NCBI GenBank assembly: GCA_943348815.1
Contig: CALQYT010000007.1
Location: 1 to 33,610 of the forward strand
Direction: 5' to 3'
Origin: Candidatus Nomurabacteria bacterium
GTDB lineage: Bacteria > Patescibacteriota > Minisyncoccia > Phycocordibacterales > SBAW01
Length of the DNA stretch: 33,610 bases
Shown in pieces: positions 1-7,625 of this stretch. The first letter of the stretch is position 1; the number at the start of each line of letters is the position of its first letter. Below the pieces are notes generated by a model. The model searched no databases, was not told the DNA's origin, and saw only the letters and a list, made by a program, of their open reading frames with translations. A program made the translations under genes and the position numbers.

Positions 1-153
1 CCAAAAACCCTCCAGGCCATAGAAATATTGCGACAGCCTATCGACCATAAAGTTTTCTTCGCGGGTGAGGCAACAACGCCAGGGTACGCAAGTGCAACGG
101 TTGAGGGTGCACTCGAAACAGGAAAGGAAGCGGCCGAACAGATTTTGGGTTGA
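1..153 (+). CDS. FAD-dependent amine oxidase, C-terminal end (partial)
   Basis: The frame is open from the first base of the window and stops at 151-153, giving 50 residues. It contains FFAGEATTPGYASATVEGAL followed by ETGKEAAEQIL. This is the classic C-terminal signature of flavin-containing monoamine oxidases and phytoene-desaturase-like amine oxidases, where the GE(A/H) and the TVEGA segments contact the FAD pyrophosphate. Only the last domain segment is present, so the substrate cannot be told. The gene reads in the same direction as pepA, but pepA has its own -10 box, so they need not be co-transcribed. The family assignment is firm; the exact function is unknown. Confidence 0.8.
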   Translation, partial: PKTLQAIEILRQPIDHKVFFAGEATTPGYASATVEGALETGKEAAEQILG

Positions 154-168
154 CCCAGCTGAGCTGGG
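150..168. repeat. Short inverted repeat after the amine oxidase stop
   Basis: The arms ACCCAGC and GCTGGGT meet across three bases directly at the stop codon of the amine oxidase fragment. No U-tract follows on the plus strand (the next bases are TGAAAAAA), so a plus-strand intrinsic terminator is not convincing. It may be a weak terminator or an mRNA 3'-end stabiliser. Confidence 0.4.
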
Positions 169-190
169 TTGAAAAAAGGCCGCATTTTGG

Positions 191-196
191 TATAGT
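191..196 (+). promoter_or_regulatory. -10 box of pepA, leaderless spacing
   Basis: TATAGT preceded by TTGG lies nine bases before the pepA ATG at 206. There is no Shine-Dalgarno sequence. Transcription would start within about three bases of the start codon. Confidence 0.6.
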
Positions 197-205
197 GCAA
201 GCCCT

Positions 206-1585
206 ATGAAATTCCAGCCGAATGTCCCCAAAAAGGCCGTAAAAACAAAGTTTATTGAGGGTAGCCTCAGCCGTTTTGATGGCAAAACCCTCTCGGTAGG
301 CTATGGCACCACTAAGCCCCTCTCGCGCCGCAAATTTGTGCTGTTGATGCGCAAAGTCATTTCGCTCGCCAAACAAAACAAAGTCGACACCATCGCCGTG
401 GGCTACAAAGATATTAAAAGTTTTGCTCCTACCGAATTTTCAGACTACGAAGTAGGTAAAATTGCCGGCACTGCGTTTGTGATGGCCGACTACGAATACA
501 CGACGTACAAATCTAAACCCAAAGATGGTTTTGTGCGCGTGCAAACCGTTGCCATTCCCAACACACCAAAGGCAGGGAAGGAAGGCTTCTGGCATGGCGA
601 AGTTATCGCGACCGAAATTAATGCTTGTCGCGAGCTTGCCAACACGCCGGGCTCTGACATGACCCCGGTACTTCTTGCTGACGCAGCACGCAAGGCAGCA
701 CGGGGGACTAAGGTAGAAGTTTCGTCGCTTGGCCGCACCGAAATGGAGGCGCTTGGCATGGGCGCGCTGCTGGGCGTTGCCAAAGGCTCGCCCGAAGAGC
801 CTCAACTTATTGTGATGGAGTACAAAGGCGGCAACCCGAAACAAAAACCGATCGTCTTGGTTGGCAAAGGCGTTACGTTTGACACGGGCGGCTTGCAGAT
901 CAAACCCGGCGATCATATGTACGAAATGCACATGGATATGTCGGGCGGCGCAGCGGTTATACACGCGGTCGCGCTTGCAGCCAAACTTAAAATCAAAGCC
1001 AACGTGGTAGGGATCATCCCCTCGGTCGAAAATGCTGCATCGGGTAGCGCGATGCGCCCCGGTGATATTTTGACCTCGCTCTCGGGTAAGACGATCGAGG
1101 TGTTGCACACCGATGCCGAAGGTCGGCTTATCTTGGCCGACGCCCTTACCTATGCCAAACGTTTTAAACCGGCGCTTGTAGCCGATGCCGCAACATTAAC
1201 GGGGGCTGCACTGATCACCCTTGGCGAGCAGGCTTCGGCATTTATGACCAATCGCGAAGAGCAAATTCCTGAGTTTATGCAACTCGGCGAGGAGAGCGGC
1301 GACTACCTGTGGCCGCTGCCGCTGTGGGAGGAATACGACTATATTTTGCGCAGCTCGTTTGCCGACATGGCTAACATCCCGTCGAGTGGCAACTCTCGCT
1401 ATGCCGGTACGATTGGCGGCGGCAAATTTTTGGAAGCTTTTGCTAAAGAACTCAACTGCCCCTGGATCCACGTCGACATGGCGCCCAAAATGACCTCAAA
1501 CCCCGAAGAGTTTTTGGCCAAAGGTGCCGCCGGTGCCCCGGTGCGCTTCTTCTTGGCCCTCATCCAAAAACACGCTCAAAAGTAA
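206..1585 (+). CDS. pepA: Leucyl aminopeptidase (M17, cytosol aminopeptidase)
   Basis: This 459-residue protein is a two-metal cytosolic aminopeptidase that removes N-terminal residues from peptides. The C-terminal catalytic domain carries VGKGVTFDTGG (Lys221, Asp226), MHMDMSGGAAV (Asp244) and HTDAEGRL (Asp303, Glu305, Arg307). These supply the metal ligands and the catalytic Lys and Arg of family M17. The N-terminal 140 residues correspond to the macro-like domain. Length is slightly below the usual 480-500. The ATG at 206 follows a TATAGT box by nine bases with no ribosome-binding site, suggesting a nearly leaderless mRNA. The stop lies just upstream of the scpA promoter. Confidence 0.96.
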   Translation: MKFQPNVPKKAVKTKFIEGSLSRFDGKTLSVGYGTTKPLSRRKFVLLMRKVISLAKQNKVDTIAVGYKDIKSFAPTEFSDYEVGKIAGTAFVMADYEYTTYKSKPKDGFVRVQTVAIPNTPKAGKEGFWHGEVIATEINACRELANTPGSDMTPVLLADAARKAARGTKVEVSSLGRTEMEALGMGALLGVAKGSPEEPQLIVMEYKGGNPKQKPIVLVGKGVTFDTGGLQIKPGDHMYEMHMDMSGGAAVIHAVALAAKLKIKANVVGIIPSVENAASGSAMRPGDILTSLSGKTIEVLHTDAEGRLILADALTYAKRFKPALVADAATLTGAALITLGEQASAFMTNREEQIPEFMQLGEESGDYLWPLPLWEEYDYILRSSFADMANIPSSGNSRYAGTIGGGKFLEAFAKELNCPWIHVDMAPKMTSNPEEFLAKGAAGAPVRFFLALIQKHAQK

Positions 1586-1596
1586 GGCTTTTGCGC

Positions 1597-1602
1597 TATA
1601 CT
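1597..1602 (+). promoter_or_regulatory. -10 box of the scpA-murG operon, leaderless spacing
   Basis: TATACT ends seven bases before the ATG at 1610. This places the expected transcription start on or next to the start codon. It is the only clear promoter-like element before the operon. Confidence 0.65.
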
Positions 1603-1609
1603 AATCGTG

Positions 1610-2329
1610 ATGCCGATCACGGTTAAAACCAGTGTTTTCGAAGGCCCCTTGGAGTTGCTTTTGGAGTTGATCGAAAAGCGCAAGCTGCTTATCAACGATA
1701 TTTCGCTTGCGACCGTCACCGACGAATATATTGCGAAAGTAAATAGTCTACCCCACATGCCCGTGGGGGAGACGGCCGAGTTTGTTGCGTTGGCCGCAAC
1801 ACTGTTGTTAATTAAATCCCGTTCGCTCTTGCCTAACCTGACCTTGAGCGACGATGAATCGCGCGATATAAAAGAGCTCGAGTACCGTTTGGCTTTGTAT
1901 CAACTTATTAAAGACGCCTCACGTGGGCTCGAGCGCCTTGATTTGCCGTATCTGCCCGAAGGCACCCCGCAAGAACTCGAACCTCTGTTTATTCCCGACC
2001 TAACCGTGACTCCGGCAGCCTTGCGCAGTGCGGCGCAAACACTGATAGAAGGATTCCCCACAACACTCACGCTGCCAAAAGTTGCGGTTCGGAAAATAAT
2101 TTCGCTTGAAGAAATGATCGAGACCATGGCCGCGCGCGTTTCGGCTGCCTTTAAAACAACCTTCCGCGAGTTTTCGAAAGGCGAAAGGCAGAGCGTTATT
2201 GTGAGCTTTTTGGCGCTCTTAGAGTTGGTCAAACAAGGTATAATTAATGCCGAACAAGACGCCGAGTTTGGCGAAATTTCGATGGAATCCTCGAGCGTCT
2301 CAACACCCAGTTATGGACAAAAAGATTGA
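1610..2329 (+). CDS. scpA: Segregation and condensation protein A (ScpA kleisin)
   Basis: ScpA is the kleisin subunit that bridges the two SMC heads in the bacterial condensin complex. The N terminus, TSVFEGPLELLLELIEKRKL followed by LINDISLATVTDEYI, is the typical SMC-neck-binding helix bundle. The next stretch, EFVALAATLLLIKSRSLLP, is also diagnostic. The C-terminal winged-helix part follows after residue 160. I use the ATG at 1610 rather than the in-frame GTG at 1607, because the protein then begins MPITVKTSVFEGP, as in the family, and the -10 box spacing fits. It overlaps scpB by 17 bases, which points to translational coupling. Confidence 0.95.
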   Translation: MPITVKTSVFEGPLELLLELIEKRKLLINDISLATVTDEYIAKVNSLPHMPVGETAEFVALAATLLLIKSRSLLPNLTLSDDESRDIKELEYRLALYQLIKDASRGLERLDLPYLPEGTPQELEPLFIPDLTVTPAALRSAAQTLIEGFPTTLTLPKVAVRKIISLEEMIETMAARVSAAFKTTFREFSKGERQSVIVSFLALLELVKQGIINAEQDAEFGEISMESSSVSTPSYGQKD

Positions 2330-2852
2330 AGCACTACTCTTTGCACTTGGCCGACCGCTCTCGCGCCAAGAATTGCAAAAAATGCTAGGCACCTCTGCCG
2401 AAGAAGTAGAGTCGGGGATTGCTACCCTGAGCGAGCGCGCGACGGGCGTAGTGCTGATCGATGACGGCAAAGAGGTAGAGCTGCGTGTCGGTTCTGAAGC
2501 TTCGGCATTGATAGAAAAGATCCGCAAAGAAGAGTACTCCCGCGAGATAGGCAAGGCGGGTTTTGAGGCCCTTTCGGCAATACTGTACCGCGGCCCACTG
2601 ACCCGTAGCGAAATAGATTTCATCCGCGGCGTTAATTCGTCACAAACTTTGCGTACCCTGACTCTCCGCGGGTTAGTGCGCAAAATAACTAATCCTAAAG
2701 ACGAACGCTCATTTTTGTACGAGCCAACTACCGAGCTGCTTGCCCAACTTGGCGTCACGCGCCCGCAAGATTTGCCGGACTACGCCGAGGTACGCCAAAA
2801 ACTGCAAGCGCTCGAAGAAGCTTATCGTGCTAAACAAGAAAGCCCCGTATGA
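2313..2852 (+). CDS. scpB: Segregation and condensation protein B (ScpB)
   Basis: ScpB is the dimeric winged-helix partner of ScpA in the SMC condensin complex. The start MDKKIEALLFALGRPLSRQE matches the usual ScpB N terminus (an IEALLFA helix with predicted sensitivity to partner binding). The repeated winged-helix pattern continues to GFEALSAILYRGPLTRSEID, also typical. I place the start at 2313, inside the end of scpA. An upstream in-frame start at 2247 would add 22 unrelated residues from the scpA reading region. The product has 179 residues, normal for the family. Its last codons overlap the next gene by ATGA. Confidence 0.94.
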   Translation: MDKKIEALLFALGRPLSRQELQKMLGTSAEEVESGIATLSERATGVVLIDDGKEVELRVGSEASALIEKIRKEEYSREIGKAGFEALSAILYRGPLTRSEIDFIRGVNSSQTLRTLTLRGLVRKITNPKDERSFLYEPTTELLAQLGVTRPQDLPDYAEVRQKLQALEEAYRAKQESPV

Positions 2853-3724
2853 GCACTCGCGCTATTACTGCAGTGTTGGCCGTAGTACTAATTTTTGGCG
2901 CGTTTGGTGTTGGCGTATTGGCTACCACGCCGCATAGCCCTAGCTCGCTTGCCGCAACGCCTACGGCCGCGCACACCGTGGTGCTCGAGCCAGCCAAACT
3001 AGCGGCACAAGCAGCAATACTCTACGACTTGCAGAGCGGGCAAGTGCTCTACCAAAAAGAAGCCTATGACCCATTGCCGCTCGCATCAGTGGCTAAACTT
3101 ATGACCGCCGAGGTAGTACTGTCGCGCAAATCGCCCGATACTCCGGTCGAAATTACGGCGGCGGACATTAAACCCGAAGGCGATTCTAAACTCCGCGTGG
3201 GTCAAACACTACTGCTGCGCGATCTTATTAGTTTGGCATTAGTTGCCTCGAGTAACGACGCCATCGAGGCTGCCGCGCATACCCTGGGTAGTAACTACTT
3301 AATGGTGATGAACGAAACGGCCCAAACCCTGGGGCTTACTAAAACGCGTTTTTATAACGCAACCGGTCTGGACATAGACATACAAACTGCCGGCGCCTAT
3401 GGATCGGCCTACGATGTCACGCGCTTGGCGGCACTGCTGTACCTTGATCATCCGGATTTTTTTGAGTTGACCACGCGCTCGGACATCGGCATTAACTTAG
3501 ATGGTGGCGAAATAGTGTTACCGGCAACTGCCGTCCAACTCCACTCACTCCCGGGTTTTGTAGCGGCCAAAACCGGGTATACCGACTTGGCAGGCGGCAA
3601 CTTGGTGGCAGTGTTTGACCTTGAACCGGGGCATACCGTCGTAGCCGCCATTTTGCACTCAACCCGCGAAGGGCGCTTTACCGATATGAAAACGCTTATT
3701 GAATCCGCACGCATACAACTATGA
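2849..3724 (+). CDS. D-alanyl-D-alanine carboxypeptidase (serine, S11 family)
   Basis: This penicillin-binding-protein-type enzyme trims the terminal D-Ala of peptidoglycan stem peptides outside the membrane. An N-terminal hydrophobic segment (about residues 5-27) acts as signal or anchor. The three active-site motifs are present: SVAK (Ser80, Lys83), SSN (134-136) and KTG in AAKTGYTDLAGG. The 291-residue length covers the catalytic domain only, without the C-terminal beta domain and amphipathic anchor of DacA-type enzymes. The start overlaps the scpB stop (ATGA) and the stop overlaps the mraY start, so it is embedded in the operon. Confidence 0.93.
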   Translation: MSTRAITAVLAVVLIFGAFGVGVLATTPHSPSSLAATPTAAHTVVLEPAKLAAQAAILYDLQSGQVLYQKEAYDPLPLASVAKLMTAEVVLSRKSPDTPVEITAADIKPEGDSKLRVGQTLLLRDLISLALVASSNDAIEAAAHTLGSNYLMVMNETAQTLGLTKTRFYNATGLDIDIQTAGAYGSAYDVTRLAALLYLDHPDFFELTTRSDIGINLDGGEIVLPATAVQLHSLPGFVAAKTGYTDLAGGNLVAVFDLEPGHTVVAAILHSTREGRFTDMKTLIESARIQL

Positions 3725-4773
3725 GCCCCGATATCATGCGCATACTCATACCTGCGACGCTTGCTTTCCTGGTGGGGATAGGAATCACGCCGTTTGTAAC
3801 GCACATTTTGTACCGCCATCAATTGTGGAAGAAAAAAGCCGGCAAAACGGCGTTTGACGGAAACGCTGCGCTTGAGTTTAACCGCTTGCACGAAACCCGC
3901 GAAGTCGGCGTGCCGCGTTTTGGTGGCGTTATTGTCTGGACGAGCGTACTGTTGGTTGCCGACCTCTTGTCACTGTTGGCCCGCATTTATCCGGCAGGGT
4001 TTGCAAACCTCGCATTCATTAGCCGTGCGCAAACCTGGCTGCCGCTCGCGGCACTGGCGGTGGGCGCATTGGTCGGTTTTATTGACGACTTGTTCGAGGT
4101 TGCAGGCACCAGCGGATTGCGCCTGCGCGCGCGACTTTTAGTTGTTGCGGCTGTAGCAGCGTTTTGTGGATGGTGGTTTTATGACAAACTCGATGTACAC
4201 GCAGTTTCGTTTCCACTCCTACATGGCCCACTTGAGTTAGGTTGGTTATTTATTCCATTTTTTGTACTCGTCGCGTTGTTTATGTATGCCGGTGGAGTCA
4301 TTGATGGTATCGACGGTTTGGCGGGCGGTATATTTGCCACTATTTTTGCCGCCTACGCAGGTATAGCGTTGTTCCAAAATCAAATGGACCTCGCCGCATT
4401 TTGCGCAGCCGTAGTCGGCGGACTCTTAGCGTTTGTCTGGTTTAACATCCCACCGGCGCGGTTTTATTTATCCGAAACCGGCACGATGGCACTTACGTTG
4501 GCGTTGGTAGTCGTAGCCTTTTTGACCGACACGTTAGGCGAGGGAAGAGGCGTAACGGTATTGCCGGTGATTGCCCTGCCGCTCGTCGTAACCGTACTCT
4601 CCAACTTGCTCCAGATTTTTGGCAAAAAAGTTTTGGGTCACAAAATTTTGCGCATTGCGCCCTTGCACCATCACTTCGAAGCGCTCGGTTGGCCGCCGTA
4701 TAAAGTGACCATGCGCTACTGGATCGTCGGTGTGGTTGCGGCGGTTATCGGAATGACGATCGCACTCTTTTAA
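3721..4773 (+). CDS. mraY: Phospho-N-acetylmuramoyl-pentapeptide transferase (MraY)
   Basis: MraY makes lipid I by transferring phospho-MurNAc-pentapeptide to undecaprenyl phosphate in the cytoplasmic membrane. The 350-residue protein is hydrophobic throughout with about ten spans. Diagnostic motifs are VPRFGG (65-69), the Asp pair in GFIDD (122-123), VIDGIDGLAGG (193-203) and the HHHFE signature (316-320). The motif that usually reads FMGDTGS reads FYLSETGT here, so an invariant Asp is replaced by Glu252. The gene overlaps the preceding stop by four bases and precedes ftsW by five, so it is translated as part of the operon. Confidence 0.95.
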   Translation: MSPDIMRILIPATLAFLVGIGITPFVTHILYRHQLWKKKAGKTAFDGNAALEFNRLHETREVGVPRFGGVIVWTSVLLVADLLSLLARIYPAGFANLAFISRAQTWLPLAALAVGALVGFIDDLFEVAGTSGLRLRARLLVVAAVAAFCGWWFYDKLDVHAVSFPLLHGPLELGWLFIPFFVLVALFMYAGGVIDGIDGLAGGIFATIFAAYAGIALFQNQMDLAAFCAAVVGGLLAFVWFNIPPARFYLSETGTMALTLALVVVAFLTDTLGEGRGVTVLPVIALPLVVTVLSNLLQIFGKKVLGHKILRIAPLHHHFEALGWPPYKVTMRYWIVGVVAAVIGMTIALF

Positions 4774-4778
4774 TTGCA

Positions 4779-5876
4779 ATGAAACGTGCCGTTGACACAC
4801 CCTTCCTGCTTGCATTTTTGGCGCTTATTGTTTTTGGGTTGCTCATATTTACTTCGGCCGCGCTTGGCCTGCTTGCACGCGACGGAGGAGCAACGTTTAG
4901 TTCGGTCGCGGTGTCGCAACTACTGCTCGGATTTTTAGCGGGAGGGGTCGCGCTTATCGTATTATCACGAATGGATTACCGCGAGTGGAAAGCTTATACG
5001 CCGTATTTTTTTGGATTCGCGCTTTTGCTCACCGTTCTTACCTTTGTGCCGCATGTCGGGCTCGAGCTTAAGGGCGCCGCACGGTGGCTAAGCCTCGGAC
5101 CGCTGTCATTTCAACCTGCAGAACTCCTTAAACTTGCATCCGTAGCGTTTTTAGCCGCAATCTACGCTGCTAACATCCGCAAAACGCACACCCTGCGCGG
5201 AAGTTTTGTACCCCTCGCCTTGGTGGGTGGCAGTGCGGCAGCACTGCTCCTTTTACAGCCGGACACCGCAAGTGCGGTGATATTAGTTATCGGCTGTGCG
5301 GCGGTATTGTTCGCCGCTGGCGGCCGGGTGCTCTACTTTATGCTGCTGGCATTAGTAGGAGTTGGGATCATTGTCGGCGCGGCAACGGTATACCCGCACG
5401 TTAAACAACGCTTGGTTACGTTTATCGACCAATCGGCTGATCCGCAGGGGGGTGGCTATCAAATTCAACAATCGCTTATTGCGGTCGGCTCGGGTGGCCT
5501 CAGCGGCCGCGGATTTGGACAAAGTGTCGAAAAATTTTCTTACTTGCCTGAGCCTATTGGCGACTCTATCTTTGCGGTCGCGGCCGAGGAGTTTGGTTTC
5601 CTTGGCTCCGTTGCCTTAGTACTCTTATACGTATGTGTGGCGCTCTTGGGGCTGCGCATTGCGGCACGAGCTCCGGACCCGTTTGGCGGACTTCTGGTAG
5701 TCGGGATAGTGGCACTTATTGTCAGCCAATCGCTGCTTAATATCGCTTCGTCGGTGGGGCTCGTGCCACTTATTGGCGTGCCGCTTATTTTTGTTTCGCA
5801 CGGCGGCACCGCATTGGCGATCTCGCTCGCCGAAGTCGGCGTTATACTGAGCGTATCGCGCCGAATGAAATCTTAG
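4779..5876 (+). CDS. ftsW: FtsW, SEDS-family septal peptidoglycan glycosyltransferase
   Basis: SEDS proteins polymerise lipid II into glycan strands; FtsW does this at the division septum with a class B PBP. This 365-residue protein has about ten membrane spans. It carries GAARWLSLGPLSFQPAELLK, QPDTASAV, GSGGLSGRGFGQS followed by VEKFSYLPE, and a C-terminal SHGGTALA. The GQS-x-EKF-x-YLPE form and the position between mraY and murG favour FtsW over RodA. The conserved Asp after the PEP motif (PEPIGDSIF) is present. No class B PBP gene lies in the window. Confidence 0.92.
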   Translation: MKRAVDTPFLLAFLALIVFGLLIFTSAALGLLARDGGATFSSVAVSQLLLGFLAGGVALIVLSRMDYREWKAYTPYFFGFALLLTVLTFVPHVGLELKGAARWLSLGPLSFQPAELLKLASVAFLAAIYAANIRKTHTLRGSFVPLALVGGSAAALLLLQPDTASAVILVIGCAAVLFAAGGRVLYFMLLALVGVGIIVGAATVYPHVKQRLVTFIDQSADPQGGGYQIQQSLIAVGSGGLSGRGFGQSVEKFSYLPEPIGDSIFAVAAEEFGFLGSVALVLLYVCVALLGLRIAARAPDPFGGLLVVGIVALIVSQSLLNIASSVGLVPLIGVPLIFVSHGGTALAISLAEVGVILSVSRRMKS

Positions 5877-5877
5877 T

Positions 5878-7008
5878 ATGAAAATTCTTCTTACCGGAGC
5901 AGGATCAGGCGGACACTTTTATCCGCTCGTTGCCGTTGCTGAAGCTATTAATGACCTCGTGCGCGAGCGCCGCTTGCTTGAACCGCAACTATTGTACGCT
6001 GCGCCCGACCCGTACGACCGCGAGGTGCTTATTGCCAATAACATCACGTTTGTCAAAACCTCCGCCGGTAAAATACGCAACTATTTTTCGGTCATGAACT
6101 TTTTCGATCTGTTTAAGACGGGTTGGGGAGTACTCCGCTCTGCGCTGCGGATATTCTTTTTGTATCCTGACGTAATTTTTAGCACCGGCGGTTATGCCAG
6201 CTACCCTATGCTCCTTGCGGGTAAGTGGTTTCGTATCCCGGTGGTCTTGCTTAACTGCGACGCAAGTCCTGGCCGCGTTAACCGGTGGGCTTCAAAGTTT
6301 GCGGTCAAAATTGCGGTTGCCTTTGCCGAGGGTGCGGGGCAATTCCCCGCAGACCGCGTTGCGCATACTGGTAACCCGGTGCGCAAAGCGGTGTTAGTTC
6401 CCTCGCGCGAAGGTGCGTTTGAATATCTAAAACTCAACCGCGACATACCGGTTGTTTTGGTAACCGGCGGTTCGCAAGGATCACAAACTTTAAACGAGGC
6501 GGTTTTGGGAGCCTTGCCGCAGCTGTTAGAAAAATATCAAGTGATACATCAAACCGGCACACCCAATATCGACGAAGTTGCCGGCCGCGCCAAGGTGGTG
6601 ATGGGGGACTCACCATACTTAGAGCGCTACAAACCCTTTGGCTATCTCAGCGACTTGGCTACGCGCATGAGCGCCGGTGCGGCGAGTTTGATAGTCTCGC
6701 GCGCGGGGGCGGGGAATATTTTCGAGGCCGCAGCCTGGGGCATCCCGGCAATACTGGTGCCTATACCCGAGCCAACCAGCCACGACCAAACTAAAAACGC
6801 TTTTTCGTACGCGCGCGCCGGCGCAGCGATAGTGATAGAACAAAATAACCTCAGCCCGCGCCTCCTAACCTCAGAGGTCAACCGCATACTCACCAACGAT
6901 GCGGCGCGGCATGCGATGCAAAACGCCGCCCGTGCCTTTGCGCGCCCCGACGCCGCCAAACTCATCGCCACCGCCATCCTCGACATAGCCCTCTCTCACG
7001 AGCAGTAA
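5878..7008 (+). CDS. murG: UDP-GlcNAc:lipid I N-acetylglucosaminyltransferase (MurG)
   Basis: MurG adds GlcNAc to lipid I to form lipid II on the cytoplasmic face of the membrane. This 376-residue GT28 protein has the N-terminal glycine loop TGAGSGGHFYP (6-16), STGGYASYP, TGNPVRK, a second Rossmann loop TGGSQGSQTLNEAV, and the sugar-binding segment SRAGAGNIFEAAAWGIPAIL. The later PEPTSHDQTKNA replaces the more usual ADNHQ-type loop. The start lies one base after the ftsW stop. It is the last gene of the operon here; murC, murB and ddl, which often follow, are absent. Confidence 0.95.
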   Translation: MKILLTGAGSGGHFYPLVAVAEAINDLVRERRLLEPQLLYAAPDPYDREVLIANNITFVKTSAGKIRNYFSVMNFFDLFKTGWGVLRSALRIFFLYPDVIFSTGGYASYPMLLAGKWFRIPVVLLNCDASPGRVNRWASKFAVKIAVAFAEGAGQFPADRVAHTGNPVRKAVLVPSREGAFEYLKLNRDIPVVLVTGGSQGSQTLNEAVLGALPQLLEKYQVIHQTGTPNIDEVAGRAKVVMGDSPYLERYKPFGYLSDLATRMSAGAASLIVSRAGAGNIFEAAAWGIPAILVPIPEPTSHDQTKNAFSYARAGAAIVIEQNNLSPRLLTSEVNRILTNDAARHAMQNAARAFARPDAAKLIATAILDIALSHEQ

Positions 7009-7017
7009 ACTGTCGTA

Positions 7018-7056
7018 TATAAAAATAAAACGCCGCACCCTTTCCCAGGTGCAGCG
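7018..7056 (-). terminator. Rho-independent terminator of the 7060-7512 gene
   Basis: On the minus strand a stem made of CGCTGCACC and GGTGCGGCG (arms at 7048-7056 and 7031-7039, one mismatch) is followed by TTTTATTTTTATAT. It starts four bases after the stop codon. Confidence 0.75.
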
Positions 7057-7059
7057 ATG

Positions 7060-7512
7060 TCATGCGGCTGACGACTGTCGATTGCGCTCTTCCACCTCAA
7101 GCCGGGCTAACTCAAGAATGGCATACCAGATCGTGAGGTTTACAAAAAAGCCTAAGCCTTTCTTCTCGCGTTCACTCTCCTCGCGTTTGTCACGCATAAA
7201 ACTGTAGAGCTCTTGCGCCCGGTGTGCTTTCTGCCACTCAGTGTCACAGGCGATCCATCCCATGACCTGGATGTAAAGATCTTGAGCTTGTCGCGGATTC
7301 TCCCATGACATTCGCCTGAAGACTGTTATCTTCGCTGCGAAAGGGAGACGAAAAAAATGAGCGTGCAGGAGATTCCAGGCGCATCCTGCATCCGGGTTGC
7401 CCTTCCACCCTTCCTCATTCCGTCTACATGCATACTCGCTTAAGGCGAGCATGAGGTCTTTTTCCGGAAGGGAAGACGCCCTTGCCGCAGTCAGAAGTTC
7501 GGACGGGGTCAT
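7060..7512 (-). CDS. Hypothetical protein, accessory single-gene unit
   Basis: I do not recognise this 150-residue soluble, helix-rich protein. It is rich in Trp, Arg and Glu, has two Cys in the middle (CRRNEEGWKGNPDAGCAW), and ends in a basic-acidic tail. I start it at the ATG at 7512 because AGGGAGA lies six bases upstream, rather than at the ATG at 7542, which would add ten residues and has no ribosome-binding site. It has its own sigma-70-like promoter (TTGACA at 7571-7576) and its own terminator, and lies antisense between murG and gltX. This arrangement suggests a self-contained inserted unit. Confidence 0.7.
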   Translation of the reverse strand: MTPSELLTAARASSLPEKDLMLALSEYACRRNEEGWKGNPDAGCAWNLLHAHFFRLPFAAKITVFRRMSWENPRQAQDLYIQVMGWIACDTEWQKAHRAQELYSFMRDKREESEREKKGLGFFVNLTIWYAILELARLEVEERNRQSSAA

Positions 7513-7547
7513 GACCCATCTCCCTGTTTGTGCTGGGTTCACTTTTC

Positions 7548-7576
7548 GTTTTATAATAAATAGGCGGGTGTGTCAA
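7548..7576 (-). promoter_or_regulatory. Sigma-70-like promoter of the 7060-7512 gene
   Basis: On the minus strand a perfect TTGACA (7571-7576) precedes TATAAA (15-base spacing) or TAAAAC (17-base spacing). A leader of about 30 bases and a Shine-Dalgarno AGGGAGA (7519-7525) follow. Confidence 0.6.
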
Positions 7577-7612
7577 GGATCGCAAATCAAAGCAAAATAA
7601 GGAGAAAATTGG

Positions 7613-7618
7613 TATAGT
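7613..7618 (+). promoter_or_regulatory. -10 box of gltX, leaderless spacing
   Basis: TATAGT preceded by TTGG ends seven bases before the ATG at 7626. The AAGGAG at about 7600 lies upstream of this box, too far away to serve as a ribosome-binding site. Confidence 0.65.
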
Positions 7619-7625
7619 TTCGTCT

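Noticed and set aside
440-1108. Long minus-strand open frame inside pepA (222 residues)
   Set aside because: It is antisense to a clearly coding gene, has a His/Arg/Cys-rich composition typical of a shadow frame, and has no start signal.
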